64,000 bases of DNA from Marchantia polymorpha subsp. ruderalis (GCA_037833965.1 AP031352.1:29080501-29144500); one strand, 5' to 3'; shown: positions 21,601 to 32,800, numbered from the stretch's first letter. Translations and numbers: made by a program. Notes: a model not told the origin generated them from the sequence alone.

Positions 21601-24075
21601 CGTCGCTCCTACGGTCGTCCGCGCTTCTTCTCGCCTCTCTGGCGACGCACTTCCTATCTCCGTTGCAATTGTCGCCGTGTCTGCACTGTCAGCTGGTAAC
21701 ACCAGTCTGCGTGCCTTCTGCTTCGGCCGGCTGTATGGCTCGCACAGCGGCCGCGGTCGAATGGGAGCAGAGGGTTCTTGATGCTGCTCCTCTTCGGACT
21801 CTTCCCTCCATCGCCGCTTCCGCGGCACTCGCGCTGCAGGAGTGTGCCGCCCTTCGTCCCTTCGTCTTGATGGGGTAGAAGTCGGGGACTCCTCTGCGTC
21901 AGTGTCGACCTCGTTCTCCCGCACATACTTCCCGGGATGGTCGATGGACAATGGCGGAAAATGTTCAAGCTCCGCCGCTGTCAAACAATTCCGCTGTCGA
22001 TAAAAATTGATGAGGAAAGGAGAAAGATGGTTTAGAGTTCCCCCCTTCTCCTCAAACGCGTGCTGTCGCATCACCCTGTGCAGGATGCTCGCCCAGTGAA
22101 TTGGAGTTCCCTCGATGACGCACTCCACAAAAGAGACCTGCCACAATGTGATGTAGCAGGCGCGGTGCGGCTGCAGTAATTGCATCAGCGCCGCGGACAA
22201 AGTCCGGCGAAATCGATCCTTGTAATCACGGGTCCTGTACCCATTCTTGGTAGACCTCCCGGTCTTGAACAGCTCCACAAATTGCGCCTCTTCTTGCTTG
22301 GTCACCTTGATGCTCTCACTGTCGAAAAGGAGATGCCCTGGCATGCCAGCACATCTTCCCAACGCCTGCGCCCAATCTTGGACTGTCCACCGGTCAACAT
22401 GCGGACGCAATCCGCGCGAGGGTGGTCCCTGTGGCTCTAGCCACTCGCGCACCATATTCGCGCAGATGTAATTCCATCCCCATAGCAAGAAATCGAGCTT
22501 TCTTGCCATCAAGCGCTCTTCGAAAGCGCGCAGCCCGTTCTGCGGCAGGCGAAGTGGCACCATCCGCAATCTGCTCGGTCTCGTCATTGCGTTCCTGGGG
22601 TTCGCTCGCCCGCTCATTCTACTTCCGCACTGTCCGCGTTTCTTTCTCTCTCGGCAAACTCTAATCGCTCTCAATTCCAAATCACGCGCACTCACTTCTC
22701 CCTCAATCAACAAGAAATCTCCTGTGCGACGACGACGAGAATGGTCCGCAGCCAGCAGATGGATGCGCGCAGCGCGCACAAGAGATTGGAATCGCGAATT
22801 CAAGAATGGGACGCTCTCCGCCGCCCGGTCGAAGGTCATGGTCGTCTCTTGGTCGTGACGAACGTCTCACTTGATGGCCGCGCCGGCTGTACGCTGGAAC
22901 GGTCTTCGCTCTCACGCGCGGCTTCACGCTCCGCCGTCGTCGATTAAACTCTCACGCTCAAATTGGCGGATTTGAACTCCGCGAGCGTGTCACCCTGCGG
23001 ACATGGGGGCGTAGCGCCGAAGGCGAGTTTTCCGCCTTGCGCGGTACACTTGTTCGTACCGCCCTTCGGCCAATCTCCTTCTGCCTTGACGCGTGCGTCC
23101 GCATGTCGGACAAAAATTCAACTCCTGCCTGTGCGCAGGCGGAAGCCTCGGTGGATCCTCCGCCGGTGCGGAACTCCATCCTCCTGTGCACAGGCGTTCG
23201 CCTGTGCGCAGGCGAATTTCGTCCGCGGCGCTGCGCTGGCGCGGAAGGCGTTGACCGTGGTCAGCCGTCTCCGTCCAGTCTGTCCGTTCCTTGTCTCTCC
23301 GTTGGCGCTTCCGCCGCCGCAACTCCGTCCGTCCAAGAGCGCATCCACCCGTGCCGTCCGCACGGTCCGTACCGATGGGATTACTCTGGCGGCCGTACGT
23401 GGCGCTGCGCTGGCGCGGAAGGCGCCGTACACTTTCTACCTCACAAGGCGCATTTCTAGGGCCCAAGGCGGATTTTCCGCCGACGCCGAAGTGCCTGTGC
23501 GCAGGCGAACGCCTGTGCGTAGGCGGACTTCGCGCCTTCCCTAACCCTACTTCGCCTGTGCACAGGCGAACGCCTTCGTCTGCGCATAGGACAAAACTTG
23601 AATCCCCCTTCCGCGTAGGCGGAATTCGCGCCGGTGGCGAACTCCTTCCGCCGTAGGCGACCGCCTCCGTTTCTTCCAGTAGCGATAACTCCCTAAGTCC
23701 TCGTCCGTTCCAAGCGTTCTTGGGCTCGTTAGAATCAGCGCGTCGAGCTCTTTCCAACGGGACCCTAACTTGGTCAAGGCGCCCGAGGGTTTACCTAATT
23801 ACGGGGGGTTTCCCTACAGCCGCGGACGCAACCTCCGAAGGCGGATTTTGCGCCTTGCGCCGTAGAGATCCTAACTGCGGAGCTCGCAGGGAGGGTGGTG
23901 CCTGTGCGTGCTGCGGCACCCCAAATCCCAGATTCTACAAGATCCCTCGAGAATCCCCGCGATCTTCCGGATTCACTCTGTTTTGATGTACCGAAGGCTA
24001 TTTACAATGCTGCCAGGGTACAGTTTTCCAAAAATGTTTTAATTTCCTCAAAATTGCCAAAAGTGGGGTACCACA
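18675..24075 (-). mobile_element. 3' LTR of the family A element
   Basis: On the minus strand it starts TGTGGTACCCC at 24075 and ends GGGTTATTACA at 18675. U3 is very long (about 4.4 kb) and contains the ORF at 19687-22587, clusters of the palindrome CCTGTGCACAGG and many CGCCGAAGGCG motifs. The TATAAAA box (19644-19650) follows the ORF. R-U5 is about 1 kb with the GGCCTTCGGCC hairpin, two internally repeated blocks and a (CA)n tract near 18873. Confidence 0.95.
19687..22587 (-). CDS. U3-encoded coiled-coil protein, family A (3' LTR copy)
   Basis: The ORF encodes 966 residues from the ATG at 22587, chosen because it aligns with the start of the family B ORF (MSKVPQLRV versus MTRPSRLRM); an in-frame ATG at 22839 would add 84 residues. 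Residues 1-230 form a conserved, Trp-rich, probably globular domain (RKLDFLLWGWNYICANMVREW, then NHLSPFLINFYR). A long Pro/Arg/Ser-rich segment with VHRSP repeats follows, then an acidic patch, the LSEQVIPLLRYLDRK block, and a coiled coil of about 200 residues. No known enzyme, capsid or membrane motif was recognised. Position in U3 places it at the 3' end of the genomic RNA. A structural or accessory role is only a guess. Confidence 0.8.
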   Translation of the reverse strand: MTRPSRLRMVPLRLPQNGLRAFEERLMARKLDFLLWGWNYICANMVREWLEPQGPPSRGLRPHVDRWTVQDWAQALGRCAGMPGHLLFDSESIKVTKQEEAQFVELFKTGRSTKNGYRTRDYKDRFRRTLSAALMQLLQPHRACYITLWQVSFVECVIEGTPIHWASILHRVMRQHAFEEKGGTLNHLSPFLINFYRQRNCLTAAELEHFPPLSIDHPGKYVRENEVDTDAEESPTSTPSRRRDEGRHTPAARVPRKRRWREESEEEQHQEPSAPIRPRPLCEPYSRPKQKARRLVLPADSADTATIATEIGSASPERREEARTTVGATCHAATSSGERPPTGQGPPELPRAMRTDVPFAHRRTSADGRASADRRTQVDVDLRLRVGRSSPPVHRRSPVHRSPVHRSPVHRTPPHVPPVHRQESPPFQRRKGKEPAEEPPTRHRPSGPDPPAHHAPQFAPSAPGPSSRGDTSRERAEAAPSAESPPIDAPSAVGPIGQGTSGVRPPAMSPSAIDVRGATPAADKAPANAPAHGPGTAPTDRSREQQTEERSDCPRDDISMRDAQSNPAQPPSAQSPSATDVGDRENAVGNQPASDGDAARIHSPSALDILATSSEAAAVPSQAAHVEDVQPHSGQSPTQSMATEILHSDDDDGGSTEEMSGAEDTEEEEEEIVGAPAAALSEQVIPLLRYLDRKVDKYADPLQPGSYIELVRRRTRTKVHTSKLLARVDQELRDLKEKHECLWGQYKLNQKFYKHSEKMKDEKLGELTKEQVKVKEALDSEQVQNRILSEELVRQTRLLEQCQLARQADEELIRSLQSECGELRAQRAEAESQLVTIEEDRRKEADRTKVETARRVAHCLKGYAHWEVKAQEKLTLREFELRAAGLLSGDSRSRRKVAKKLEAFLSKAQDTMSALEGEVSAALQRLGLRSRAEEWQGRELVRGSRPRRRRSTGSAECSVAWFRAGV

Positions 24076-24088
24076 TGCCCCCCTCCTC
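24076..24088 (-). other. Polypurine tract of the family A element
   Basis: On the minus strand GAGGAGGGGGGCA directly precedes the TGTGGTACCCC start of the 3' LTR. This is the expected place for plus-strand priming. The same tract occurs at 52380-52392 and 62720-62732. Confidence 0.9.
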
Positions 24089-24112
24089 AATTGTGAGCGC
24101 CCACGCGAACAC

Positions 24113-26953
24113 TCACATGTGGTATTTCTTCAACCGCCACCCGTTCACTCGGGTGCCTAACAAATCGCCGGCCAGGTCCGCAAGTTGGATGGATCCATTC
24201 GGGAAGACTTCGACAACCCTGTAAGGTCCCATCCACCTTAGGTGCAGTTTGCCTGGGAATCTGGCATGCCTGCTGTCGTAGAGCAATGCCAAATCACCTG
24301 CCTGCAGGAGTACCGGTTTGATCTTTTTATCGTATCTCTCCTTTCGGCGGAGCTGGATTTTCCTGGTGCGATCTTCGGCGTCTCTTCTCCGCTCATCCAG
24401 CAGCGTGACTTCCTGTAACCTGTAGAGCTGACTCTCTTCTGCGCCCATCCTCTGCAAATCCATCGTTCGTTGGGTGGGTACTTCAAATTCGATCGGGAGG
24501 ATCGGGTGTTGCCCATACACCAGAAAGTATGGTGTCTGTTTGGTCGTGATCTTCTCAGCTGTGCGGTACGCCCATAGAGCGGCTGCTAGCTTCGTATCCC
24601 AGTCGTGAGCGTGATTCACCGTGACCTTGAGTAGTATTTTACACAGCAGACCATTGGACTTCTCCGTCAGTCCATTTGCCTTGGGATTGTATGGAGTAGT
24701 CTTCCGGTGCTTGATGTGGAAATACCGTGTCAGGTCTTCGATGATCTGATTCAGAAAATGCGTGCCCCGGTCGCTGACTAGCTCTAAGGGACATCCGTAG
24801 CGTGTGATGATTGACTCAAACAAGAATGCTGCCACTGTGGCAGCATCATCCTTTCTGGTGGCTCTGGCCTCTACCATTTTGGTGGCGTAGTCCGTTGCTA
24901 CCAGAATGTAGCGCCTTCGTGTACTTCTAGTCACTGGTTGTATCGGCCCTACAAAGTCAATACCCCACTTTTCGAAAGGTGCTAGAGGCATGATGGGAGT
25001 CAGGGGCCAGCGTGTTGTAGGCGTCGGTCTCCCCGTCCTCTGGCAACTATCGCACTTGCGGATGTAATCGAGAACATCCTTAAACATGGTCGGCCACCAA
25101 TATCCCGCGTTTAGGATCTTTGTGACCGTGTTCCTGGTGGCATAGTGTCCACCCGCCTCCTCTGTGTGCATCGCACTCACTATTCTTGGTACCTCTCATT
25201 CCTCCAGGCATCTGCATAAGCGCTCATCCGCCATCTTCTTGAACAAAACCCCCTGCTGGAGTTGGTATGGGCCTGCCTTATGAATAAAGACAGTTCGCTG
25301 TTCCAAATCCATGCCCTCGGGGCACTGGAGGGTTAGCAGATATCGATACAGGTCGGCATAGCGGGACTCATGTCCTGCAGACAACTGAAATAACTCTTCA
25401 TCTGGAAAATCGTCCACCAATTCCTCCTCTGTCGGCTGGGTCCATAGTCGGGACAAGTAATCCGCATTTTCGTGGTGCACCCCTTTCCTGGTCTGGACTG
25501 TGTAGGTGAACTCTTGTAGTAACAACACCCACCTGGCGATTCGACCGGATAGGTCGGCTTTCTTGACTAGGTGTTGCAATGCGTAGTGGTCCACATGGAA
25601 CACAAACTCGTAGCAGATTAGGTAGTGACGGAACTTTTTACAGGAGTACACCATCCCCAACGCTTCTCTCTCCGTCGTGGTGTATTTCCGCTCTGCTAGA
25701 GACAGCTGTCGGCTCGCGAAGTAGATCGGGTAGTCCTTTTTGTTGTCATCCTTTTGACTCAGTACTACACCGATGGCGAATGCCAAGGTGTCAACGTAAA
25801 CATGGAATGGTCGATTCCAGTCTGGACTCCTTAGTACGGGAGCAGTCGTGAGTTTCGCTTTCAGAGCTTCAAATGCTGTCTGCTGGTTCGCACCCCAAGC
25901 ATAAGGCTCGTCCTTCTTCAACAACTTGGTCAGGTCCGCCGCTAGTATTGCATACATGTGTATGAATCTTCGGTAGTAGCCCACATGACCCAGGAATGCT
26001 CGCAGCTCCCTTAGATTCGTGGGTGGCTCAAGCTCGAGTATAACCTTGACCTTCTCGACGTCCACCGCAATGCCGTCTGCCGAGACCCGATGACCCAACA
26101 AGATCCCACTAGTCATAAAGAAAAAGCACTTCTCGGGATGCAGTGATAAACTGCTCTCCCTGCATTTATCGAAGGTCTGCTTCAAGTGACTTAGGTGTTC
26201 AGACCGCTTCCCAAAGACACAGAAGTCATCTATGAATATTTCCAGGAATTTCCTCAGTTGCTCCTGAAAGATATTGGTCATCATCCGTTGAAAGGTGGCA
26301 GGCGCGTTGCACAGACCGAAGGGCATCTTGTGGTATGCGTAAGTTCCCCAGTCGGTTGTGAACGTAGTTTTATCCTTGTCCTGTTCACGGATAGACACCT
26401 GATTGTAACCTGAGAACCCATCCAGGAAGCTATAACATTCATGTCCTGCGACATGGTCTAGAATGGCATCCGTGAATGGTAACGGGTGATGATCCTTGCG
26501 TGTTGCTGCATTCAACTTCCGGAAATCCTGACACACTCGTATCTTACCCGTCAACTTCTTGGGTACGATAACAATCGGCGACACCCACTCGCTGCTGAGC
26601 ACAGGGTAAATAATACCAGCGCTCAAGTACTTATCTATCTCCTCTTTCACTAGCAAGGAGTACTTTGGGTTGAGGCGATACTGGCGCTGTCGTATGGGTA
26701 CTGAGTCGTCCAGTAAATCGATACGGTGTTCCCCATACCGTGCGGGTATCCCCTTCATGTCTTCGATCTTCCAGGCGAAAACGTCGACATAATGGCTAAG
26801 GAAGGCCTGTACTTTCCTTAGCTCGTCTCCTCTCACTGCGCTTGATACCTTCAAGCACTTGCCGGGACTGAGTTGTACTTCGTGACAGTCACTAGGGTCG
26901 ACAATGCCCTCGGTGTGACTCGTCTCACTCCTTCCCAGTCCCACAGTTAATTG
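24113..26953 (-). pseudogene. pol region of the family A element (RT, RNase H, integrase)
   Basis: In minus-strand order it carries reverse transcriptase (FLDGFSGYNQ, MPFGLCNAPATFQRMM, FIDDFCVFG), RNase H (RPFHVYVDT, TTEREALGMV, FHVDHYALQHL), an HHCC zinc region (GGHYATRNT ... CDSCQRTG) and an integrase core (KWGIDFVGPI, SDRGTHFLNQ, NPKANGLTEKSNG). It ends NGWRLKKYHM, without chromodomain. It is in the same frame as gag. About one break is present, so this copy is probably not autonomous. The equivalent region of element C is open throughout. Confidence 0.95.
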
Positions 26954-29785
26954 CTATTCGTCTTCCGGCTGAATAGCTTCCGGCTCTTCTTCTTCTTCCA
27001 CCGAACAGCAGGCAACGAATCCCACGAAGTAATCGGATTCGGTACCACTGGAATCCGATCGCGCGGTCGACTCACTGTCCTCGCCCGATGTGTAACCTGC
27101 ACTTGTCGATGGGGTCTCCCCTTCGTGCCTGACCCTATTCCAGGGCACCGTAATGGTTTTGGTCGGTTCCGAAGGATGAGGAAACTTAAGGCGATGTCTT
27201 CGCCAATCACATCTGACTTGTGCACCATATAGCCATGGTCGCCCGAGCAGAACGTCATAGCCCTGCTTCATCATCGGTTGAAGGATGATATACGTCAACC
27301 GAAAGTCCGCACCCCCGATGGTTGTCTTGACATTGCGCAGCATACCTGCAGGCATTCTCCGCGTCTGATCCGCTAATCTCAACACACGCTTCGAGGGTTC
27401 GTATTGACTGAACCCCAAGGCTCTCGCTGTGTCCTCCGTCATTATGTTGACTCCTGATCCAGAGTCGATTGGCACTCTGCGTACACAACACCCTGCTATC
27501 TCCACATCGATCTCGGGTGGTCCTTGGTCTTCGCTCTCCACTTGATATACTTGAGAGGATGTGGATGCGCGCGGCTTCCGCGGATGCCGTAGCGAAAGCA
27601 TCAACATTCTCCGATACGTCTTATTGTCCTCCAAGAGCTCCTTGAACGTAATGTTCACTTTTCGACTCCCGAGATCTTCAACCAAGTCATAGTGGGCGCG
27701 TTGGGGCGCCGGGGTCGGCGACGCTCTGCGAGGTTCCACGGTGGCTGCCAACTTCGCCCCAAGGGAGGTTGTCAAGTCTGGCCGCGGTGGGTCCTTTTGC
27801 GTGCGGATCGCTTCCTTCAACAGGTTGGCTACCTCGTTGCGGATATCCGGATCATAGTCCCGTTTCAGTAGGCGCACTGGCTCGTCCTCGACTGCTGTCT
27901 GGGGGCGCCCTGCTGGTGCCTCCCGCGTAGCCGAAGACTTCCGAGCAGGTCGCAAGTCGGACTTGCTGGATGTCTTCTCCTTTCCTCTTCCCGTCCGGTC
28001 GTCGGGTCTCCGTTCGTGCTTGCGAGTGTCACGCTCTTGCTCCTTCGATTTCTTGGAACTACGAGTTTCGACCCGTGCGCACATGACCTCTTCAGCCGGC
28101 CATTCTTCGTCTTCGCCATCCCCGTCTGAACCTACTTCGACCTGGTTAACTTGCACGTCCTCCTTGGCAGGAGTGTTCACAAATCGTACCACTGGCCGAG
28201 GGACTGGTGGCTGATCACACTCTGGCGCAGTGTGCCCGACCTTCTTGCAATTACTACATGTCGGAGCATAATCGTTTCGCCTTTTTGGATGGGGACACTG
28301 CGGTGAGAAGTGCCCAACTTCCCCGCAATTATAACAAGCTCGCGGTGGCGGTGGGTCAAACGTCCCTGGAGGTGCTCTCCGCCTCACAGGTACCGTAGTG
28401 GCCCGATCCACCGGAATATATCGTGGGACTTGCATTGCTGAAACTGCAGGAGGGGTAGGAACCGACTGGACGGCGTAGACTGTCTCTTCGCTAGTCTCTC
28501 CATAGTACTGAGGGTGCTCTCCATAGTACGGTTGCGCCCACTCTACTGCGTTGACTGGATATGACGGCCGGGTGGTAAGGCACTCGGTGTTTGCATGTCC
28601 CACCGCCCCGCACGTAGTACACCATAAGTTCGCTCGCACTCTCCCGGGTGATTTTCGGCGATCATGCCCGCCTACCACTTGAACCTTGAGATCGGCGAAG
28701 TCCTTCACAAGGGTCTCCATCTTCGAAGCTATATCTCCCGGCGCTCTGTCCGTAGTCACTCGTCGGATGCCCTTTTTCTTCGCTGACCCATGCTTCTTCC
28801 TCTTCTTCTCCTCCTCCGACGATGAGGTTTCCTCTTCTTCGGATGAAGAACGGTTCTCGTCCGAAGACGATTCCTCCGATGACGGAGTTGTACCTCTACG
28901 TCGTCTTCGCCCTCCTTTCGGTTTGCGCTCCTTCGACTCCCGTCTCTCTCTCCCTCTTCGGTTGAGAGTGGAAGTTTCGAAGGCTTCTGCCGATGCAATC
29001 ACATCCTCAATAGTGTCGCACTTGCTGCGTCGGCAAAAAGTCTCCATCTCCCGAGTTAAACCGGTCACGTACCAATCCACAGCTTGTTGTACCGAGAAAG
29101 GGGACCCTGGTCCTGTTTTCGGTATTCTGTCGAGGAGGTCCAGAAATCTCTCAGTGTAGTCACGCAGACTCTCCTTCTTCTCTCGCTGCAAATTACGTAA
29201 CTTCGTCAAAACCCGGCTGTCGTAGCCGAGCTCGCGAAAGCGGCGAAGGAACTTCTCCTTCAGCTGGGCCCATGTTGTCAACCCAGTCGGATCGATGCTC
29301 TCGTGATTATACCAACTCCTCGCTTTCTTCCGCAGAAGGCTTGGAAAGATCCTTAGTCGGTCGTCGTCTGCGATCTCGCGATTGGCAATAGACACCGACT
29401 CGAATAACTTGATGTATGAATCTGCATCGTCGTCATCCCCACTCCCTTTGTACTTCGGGTAGGAATGTTTAGTAATCGGCTGAGGTAGCCGCACATTGGC
29501 TTGTCCGTCCGCCATCGGTGTGTCTGTCGACGGTTCTCGGGCGGTCGGTTCTACTTCACTAGGCGGGTCCGTGCAAGGAATATCTAGTAGAACTGTAAGC
29601 ACCAAGTTTGGTTCCGAGTCGTCGGGGGTAGGTTCCCCAAGGATGCCGGCCGAAGTAGACTTAGGTACTCTTTTTGGTGTTTTCTTGTTTTGACGCCGTG
29701 TCTCTTCCACGGCCTTCTCTGAATCTCGTCGGAACTTGCGGACAGCTCTAGCACTTAGGTTGCTCCCGCCAGCCCCAGTCGACAT
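26954..29785 (-). CDS. gag with protease, family A element
   Basis: The product has 943 residues. A capsid region of the Retrotrans_gag type lies at roughly residues 105-260 (SYIKLFESVSIANRE, ARSWYNHESIDPTGLTTWA). A Ser/Glu- and Lys-rich linker follows. Three CCHC knuckles are visible (CTTCGAVGHANTEC, CYNCGEVGHFSPQC, CSNCKKVGHTAPEC), two close together, as in nucleocapsid proteins. Near the C-terminus is an aspartic protease with VPIDSGSGVNIM and LLGRPWL. The frame ends in UAG followed by CAAUUA, a known leaky context, with pol in the same frame. It looks whole. Confidence 0.95.
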   Translation of the reverse strand: MSTGAGGSNLSARAVRKFRRDSEKAVEETRRQNKKTPKRVPKSTSAGILGEPTPDDSEPNLVLTVLLDIPCTDPPSEVEPTAREPSTDTPMADGQANVRLPQPITKHSYPKYKGSGDDDDADSYIKLFESVSIANREIADDDRLRIFPSLLRKKARSWYNHESIDPTGLTTWAQLKEKFLRRFRELGYDSRVLTKLRNLQREKKESLRDYTERFLDLLDRIPKTGPGSPFSVQQAVDWYVTGLTREMETFCRRSKCDTIEDVIASAEAFETSTLNRRGRERRESKERKPKGGRRRRRGTTPSSEESSSDENRSSSEEEETSSSEEEKKRKKHGSAKKKGIRRVTTDRAPGDIASKMETLVKDFADLKVQVVGGHDRRKSPGRVRANLWCTTCGAVGHANTECLTTRPSYPVNAVEWAQPYYGEHPQYYGETSEETVYAVQSVPTPPAVSAMQVPRYIPVDRATTVPVRRRAPPGTFDPPPPRACYNCGEVGHFSPQCPHPKRRNDYAPTCSNCKKVGHTAPECDQPPVPRPVVRFVNTPAKEDVQVNQVEVGSDGDGEDEEWPAEEVMCARVETRSSKKSKEQERDTRKHERRPDDRTGRGKEKTSSKSDLRPARKSSATREAPAGRPQTAVEDEPVRLLKRDYDPDIRNEVANLLKEAIRTQKDPPRPDLTTSLGAKLAATVEPRRASPTPAPQRAHYDLVEDLGSRKVNITFKELLEDNKTYRRMLMLSLRHPRKPRASTSSQVYQVESEDQGPPEIDVEIAGCCVRRVPIDSGSGVNIMTEDTARALGFSQYEPSKRVLRLADQTRRMPAGMLRNVKTTIGGADFRLTYIILQPMMKQGYDVLLGRPWLYGAQVRCDWRRHRLKFPHPSEPTKTITVPWNRVRHEGETPSTSAGYTSGEDSESTARSDSSGTESDYFVGFVACCSVEEEEEPEAIQPEDE

Positions 29786-29831
29786 TCACCGAGCATGGCT
29801 ACTCGTAAAAACCCCGGTGTTGACGCAACTG

Positions 29832-29849
29832 TCCCCGGCAGCGGCGCCA
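29832..29849 (-). other. Primer-binding site, tRNA-Asp type
   Basis: On the minus strand TGGCGCCGCTGCCGGGGA matches, with one difference from the common plant form, the complement of the tRNA-Asp 3' end used by many non-chromovirus Gypsy elements. It begins 22 bases after the LTR end, which is further than usual. The gag ATG follows about 46 bases later. Confidence 0.8.
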
Positions 29850-29871
29850 AAAAGAAGTTGTCGGCTTCTTA

Positions 29872-32800
29872 TGTAATAACCCACTAAAGGCTAAAACTGC
29901 AATATAGTGGTAGAAAGGTCGAACCCACAGGGACAGAGGAACACACAGGGTACAAAGTGTCACGTTTAACAGACTATTGAGGAGTTTGAATTCTCAGGCG
30001 ACTGTCACTCCCAGAAATACTGCAAGTGTCCACTCGGAGCGCACTCGGAGGTCGCACAGTGCAGCGTAACACACACACACACACACACACACCTGAAACT
30101 ACAGAAACACAACCCAGAGATCCGTTAGGACCTCTACTTCAAGATTTCAGGGGGAAAGTCTCTCTCAAGCACACTCGGCAAAGCTGCGGGCAGTGACTTC
30201 CAACCCCGGCTTTTACAACACTTCCACTAGCTTGCTGCTAGTGTAGGAAACCCGGTTTGGACTGCCTACTTTGGATCGAAGTCACTCATACGCGGTGAAC
30301 AACACTCTCAACTCACAAAACGCGCAGAGAACACAGGTCCGCACTGAAGGACTCACTGAGAAACATTCCAGTAACACAACAACAGTCTATTGAAGAGTTT
30401 GAATTCTCAGGCACTTGTCATTCCCAGAAATACTACAGGGGTTACCCTCAAGGCACCTGCTGCAGCGTAACCTGAATTTACAACCAAGGCTTACACGAAG
30501 TAGCAAAACTTCACTTTGGCATTCAGGGGAAAAATCCCAAGGAGTACAATCAGAAAGAAACACTCGAAGGTGTAGGGGCGAAACTGTTCAAGTATCTAAC
30601 TAGTCACTGGCTCTGAGCATCGGCAGTCACCCGCAGGTGCAGATCCGAACTACTCAAGTCTCTAACCAATGTACTAGCTCTGAACATTCGGCCGAAGGCC
30701 TTCAGCTACAAAATGCGGAACGCTAAGTTGTAACTCCTCGTGCGTGGTGACAGAACTCAAGGACATAAACACGCAAAGGAAATGGGTTCCTGATCTGCAC
30801 TTCTGATGGGAAAGAACCCCAGGCAAAACGCCTGGAACTATTTTATACCTTCTAAATCCTACCTAGCACTACACTGCACTACGCTACACGCCTGCACGGA
30901 ACCACGCTACACTACACTCCGCGGAACCTGTACTGCGTCTCCTGCGCGGCCGACTGCCGCGCACTAACTCCCTACCCTGCCACTCTTCCGCTCGACTGCG
31001 CAGTCCCAACCGCTGCAACGCCGCGGACACCTCCCCTTCGAGGGCGGACATGGTATCCTGTGCCTTCGACAGAAAGGCCTCGAGCTTCTTCGCTACCTTC
31101 CGCCGACTCCTACTGTCGCCTGACAACAACCCGGCTGCGCGCAGTTCAAACTCACGCAGTGTGAGTTTCTCCTGCGCCTTCACTTCCCAGTGGGCGTAGC
31201 CCTTGAGACAGTGGGCGACTCGCCTCGCCGTCTCCACCTTCGTGCGATCCGCCTCCTTCCTGCGATCCTCTTCAATCGTCACTAATTGCGATTCGGCTTC
31301 GGCACGTTGCGCTCTCAATTCGCCACACTCTGACTGCAAACTGCGGATTAATTCTTCATCCGCCTGCCGTGCGAGCTGACATTGCTCCAACAACCGCGTC
31401 TGTCGCACGAGCTCCTCTGACAAAATCCGATTCTGGACCTGCTCAGAATCGAGTGCTTCCTTGACCTTCACCTGCTCCTTGGTGAGCTCGCCCAGTTTCT
31501 CATCCTTCATCTTCTCGGAGTGCTTGTAGAACTTCTGATTAAGCTTGTACTGTCCCCACAAGCACTCATGCTTCTCCTTCAAGTCCCTCAACTCCTGGTC
31601 CACTCTAGCTAATAGCTTGCTGGTGTGGACTTTAGTGCGAGTCCGCCTGCGCACTAACTCGATGTAAGATCCCGGCTGAAGTGGGTCGGCGTATTTATCG
31701 ACCTTGCGATCCAAGTACCGCAGCAACGGAATCACCTGCTCAGAGAGCGCCGCCGCCGGCGCTCCAACAATTTCCTCCTCCTCCTCCTCGGTGTCTTCTG
31801 CTCCTGACATTTCTTCCGTGGAACCCCCGTCGTCATCATCCGAGTGGAGAATTTCAGTCGCCATTGATTGCGTTGGCGACTGCCCCGAGTGGGGCTGCAC
31901 GTCCTCGACGTGTGCTGCCTGCGAAGGCACGGCTGCGGCCTCGCTGCTCGTCGCCAAAATGTCTAAGGCGGAAGGCGAATGTATCCGAGCGGCATCCCCG
32001 TCGCTCGCTGGCTGATTGCCTACCGCATTCTCTCTGTCGCCGACGTCCGTCGCCGAAGGCGATTGAGCGGAAGGTGGCTGCGCGGGGTTGGATTGCGCAT
32101 CGCGCATCGAGATGTCGTCCCGCGGACAGTCACTCCGCTCCTCCGTCTGCTGCTCCCTCGATCGGTCCGTGGGGGCTGTGCCCGGCCCGTGCGCAGGCGC
32201 ATTTGCCGGCGCCTTGTCCGCCGCAGGCGTAGCGCCGCGGACATCTATCGCCGAAGGCGACATGGCCGGGGGCCGCACGCCCGATGTTCCTTGGCCTATA
32301 GGCCCTACCGCCGAAGGCGCATCTATCGGCGGACTTTCCGCCGACGGTGCGGCCTCCGCACGCTCTCTGCTCGTATCTCCTCGGCTCGAAGGCCCTGGCG
32401 CCGAAGGCGCGAATTGCGGCGCGTGGTGCGCCGGAGGGTCTGGCCCCGAGGGCCGGTGTCTCGTAGGCGGTTCTTCCGCCGGCTCCTTCCCCTTCCTACG
32501 TTGGAACGGGGGTGATTCTTGCCTGTGCACAGGCGGCACGTGCGGAGGTGTTCTGTGCACAGGTGACCTGTGCACAGGCGACCTGTGCACAGGCGAGCGC
32601 CTGTGCACAGGCGGACTGCTCCTTCCCACGCGTAAGCGTAGATCCACGTCCACTTGTGTTCGCCGGTCCGCGGAGGCTCGTCCGTCCGCGGAGGTTCGCC
32701 TGTGCGCAAACGGAACATCTGTCCGCATCGCACGTGGTAACTCCGGAGGCCCTTGGCCCGTAGGCGGCCTCTCTCCCGACGAGGTTGCAGCGTGGCACGT

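Noticed and set aside
20891-21781. Long plus-strand ORF (296 residues) and other antisense ORFs across the family A LTR
   Set aside because: They lie opposite the U3 ORF in GC-rich repetitive DNA, have biased Gly/Ser/Arg composition, and are explained as shadows of the minus-strand frame.
24113-26953. Chromodomain or envelope protein in the Gypsy elements
   Set aside because: The integrase ends shortly after NGWRLKKYHM without chromodomain, and no signal peptide plus transmembrane protein is seen; the U3 ORF has no clear membrane segment.
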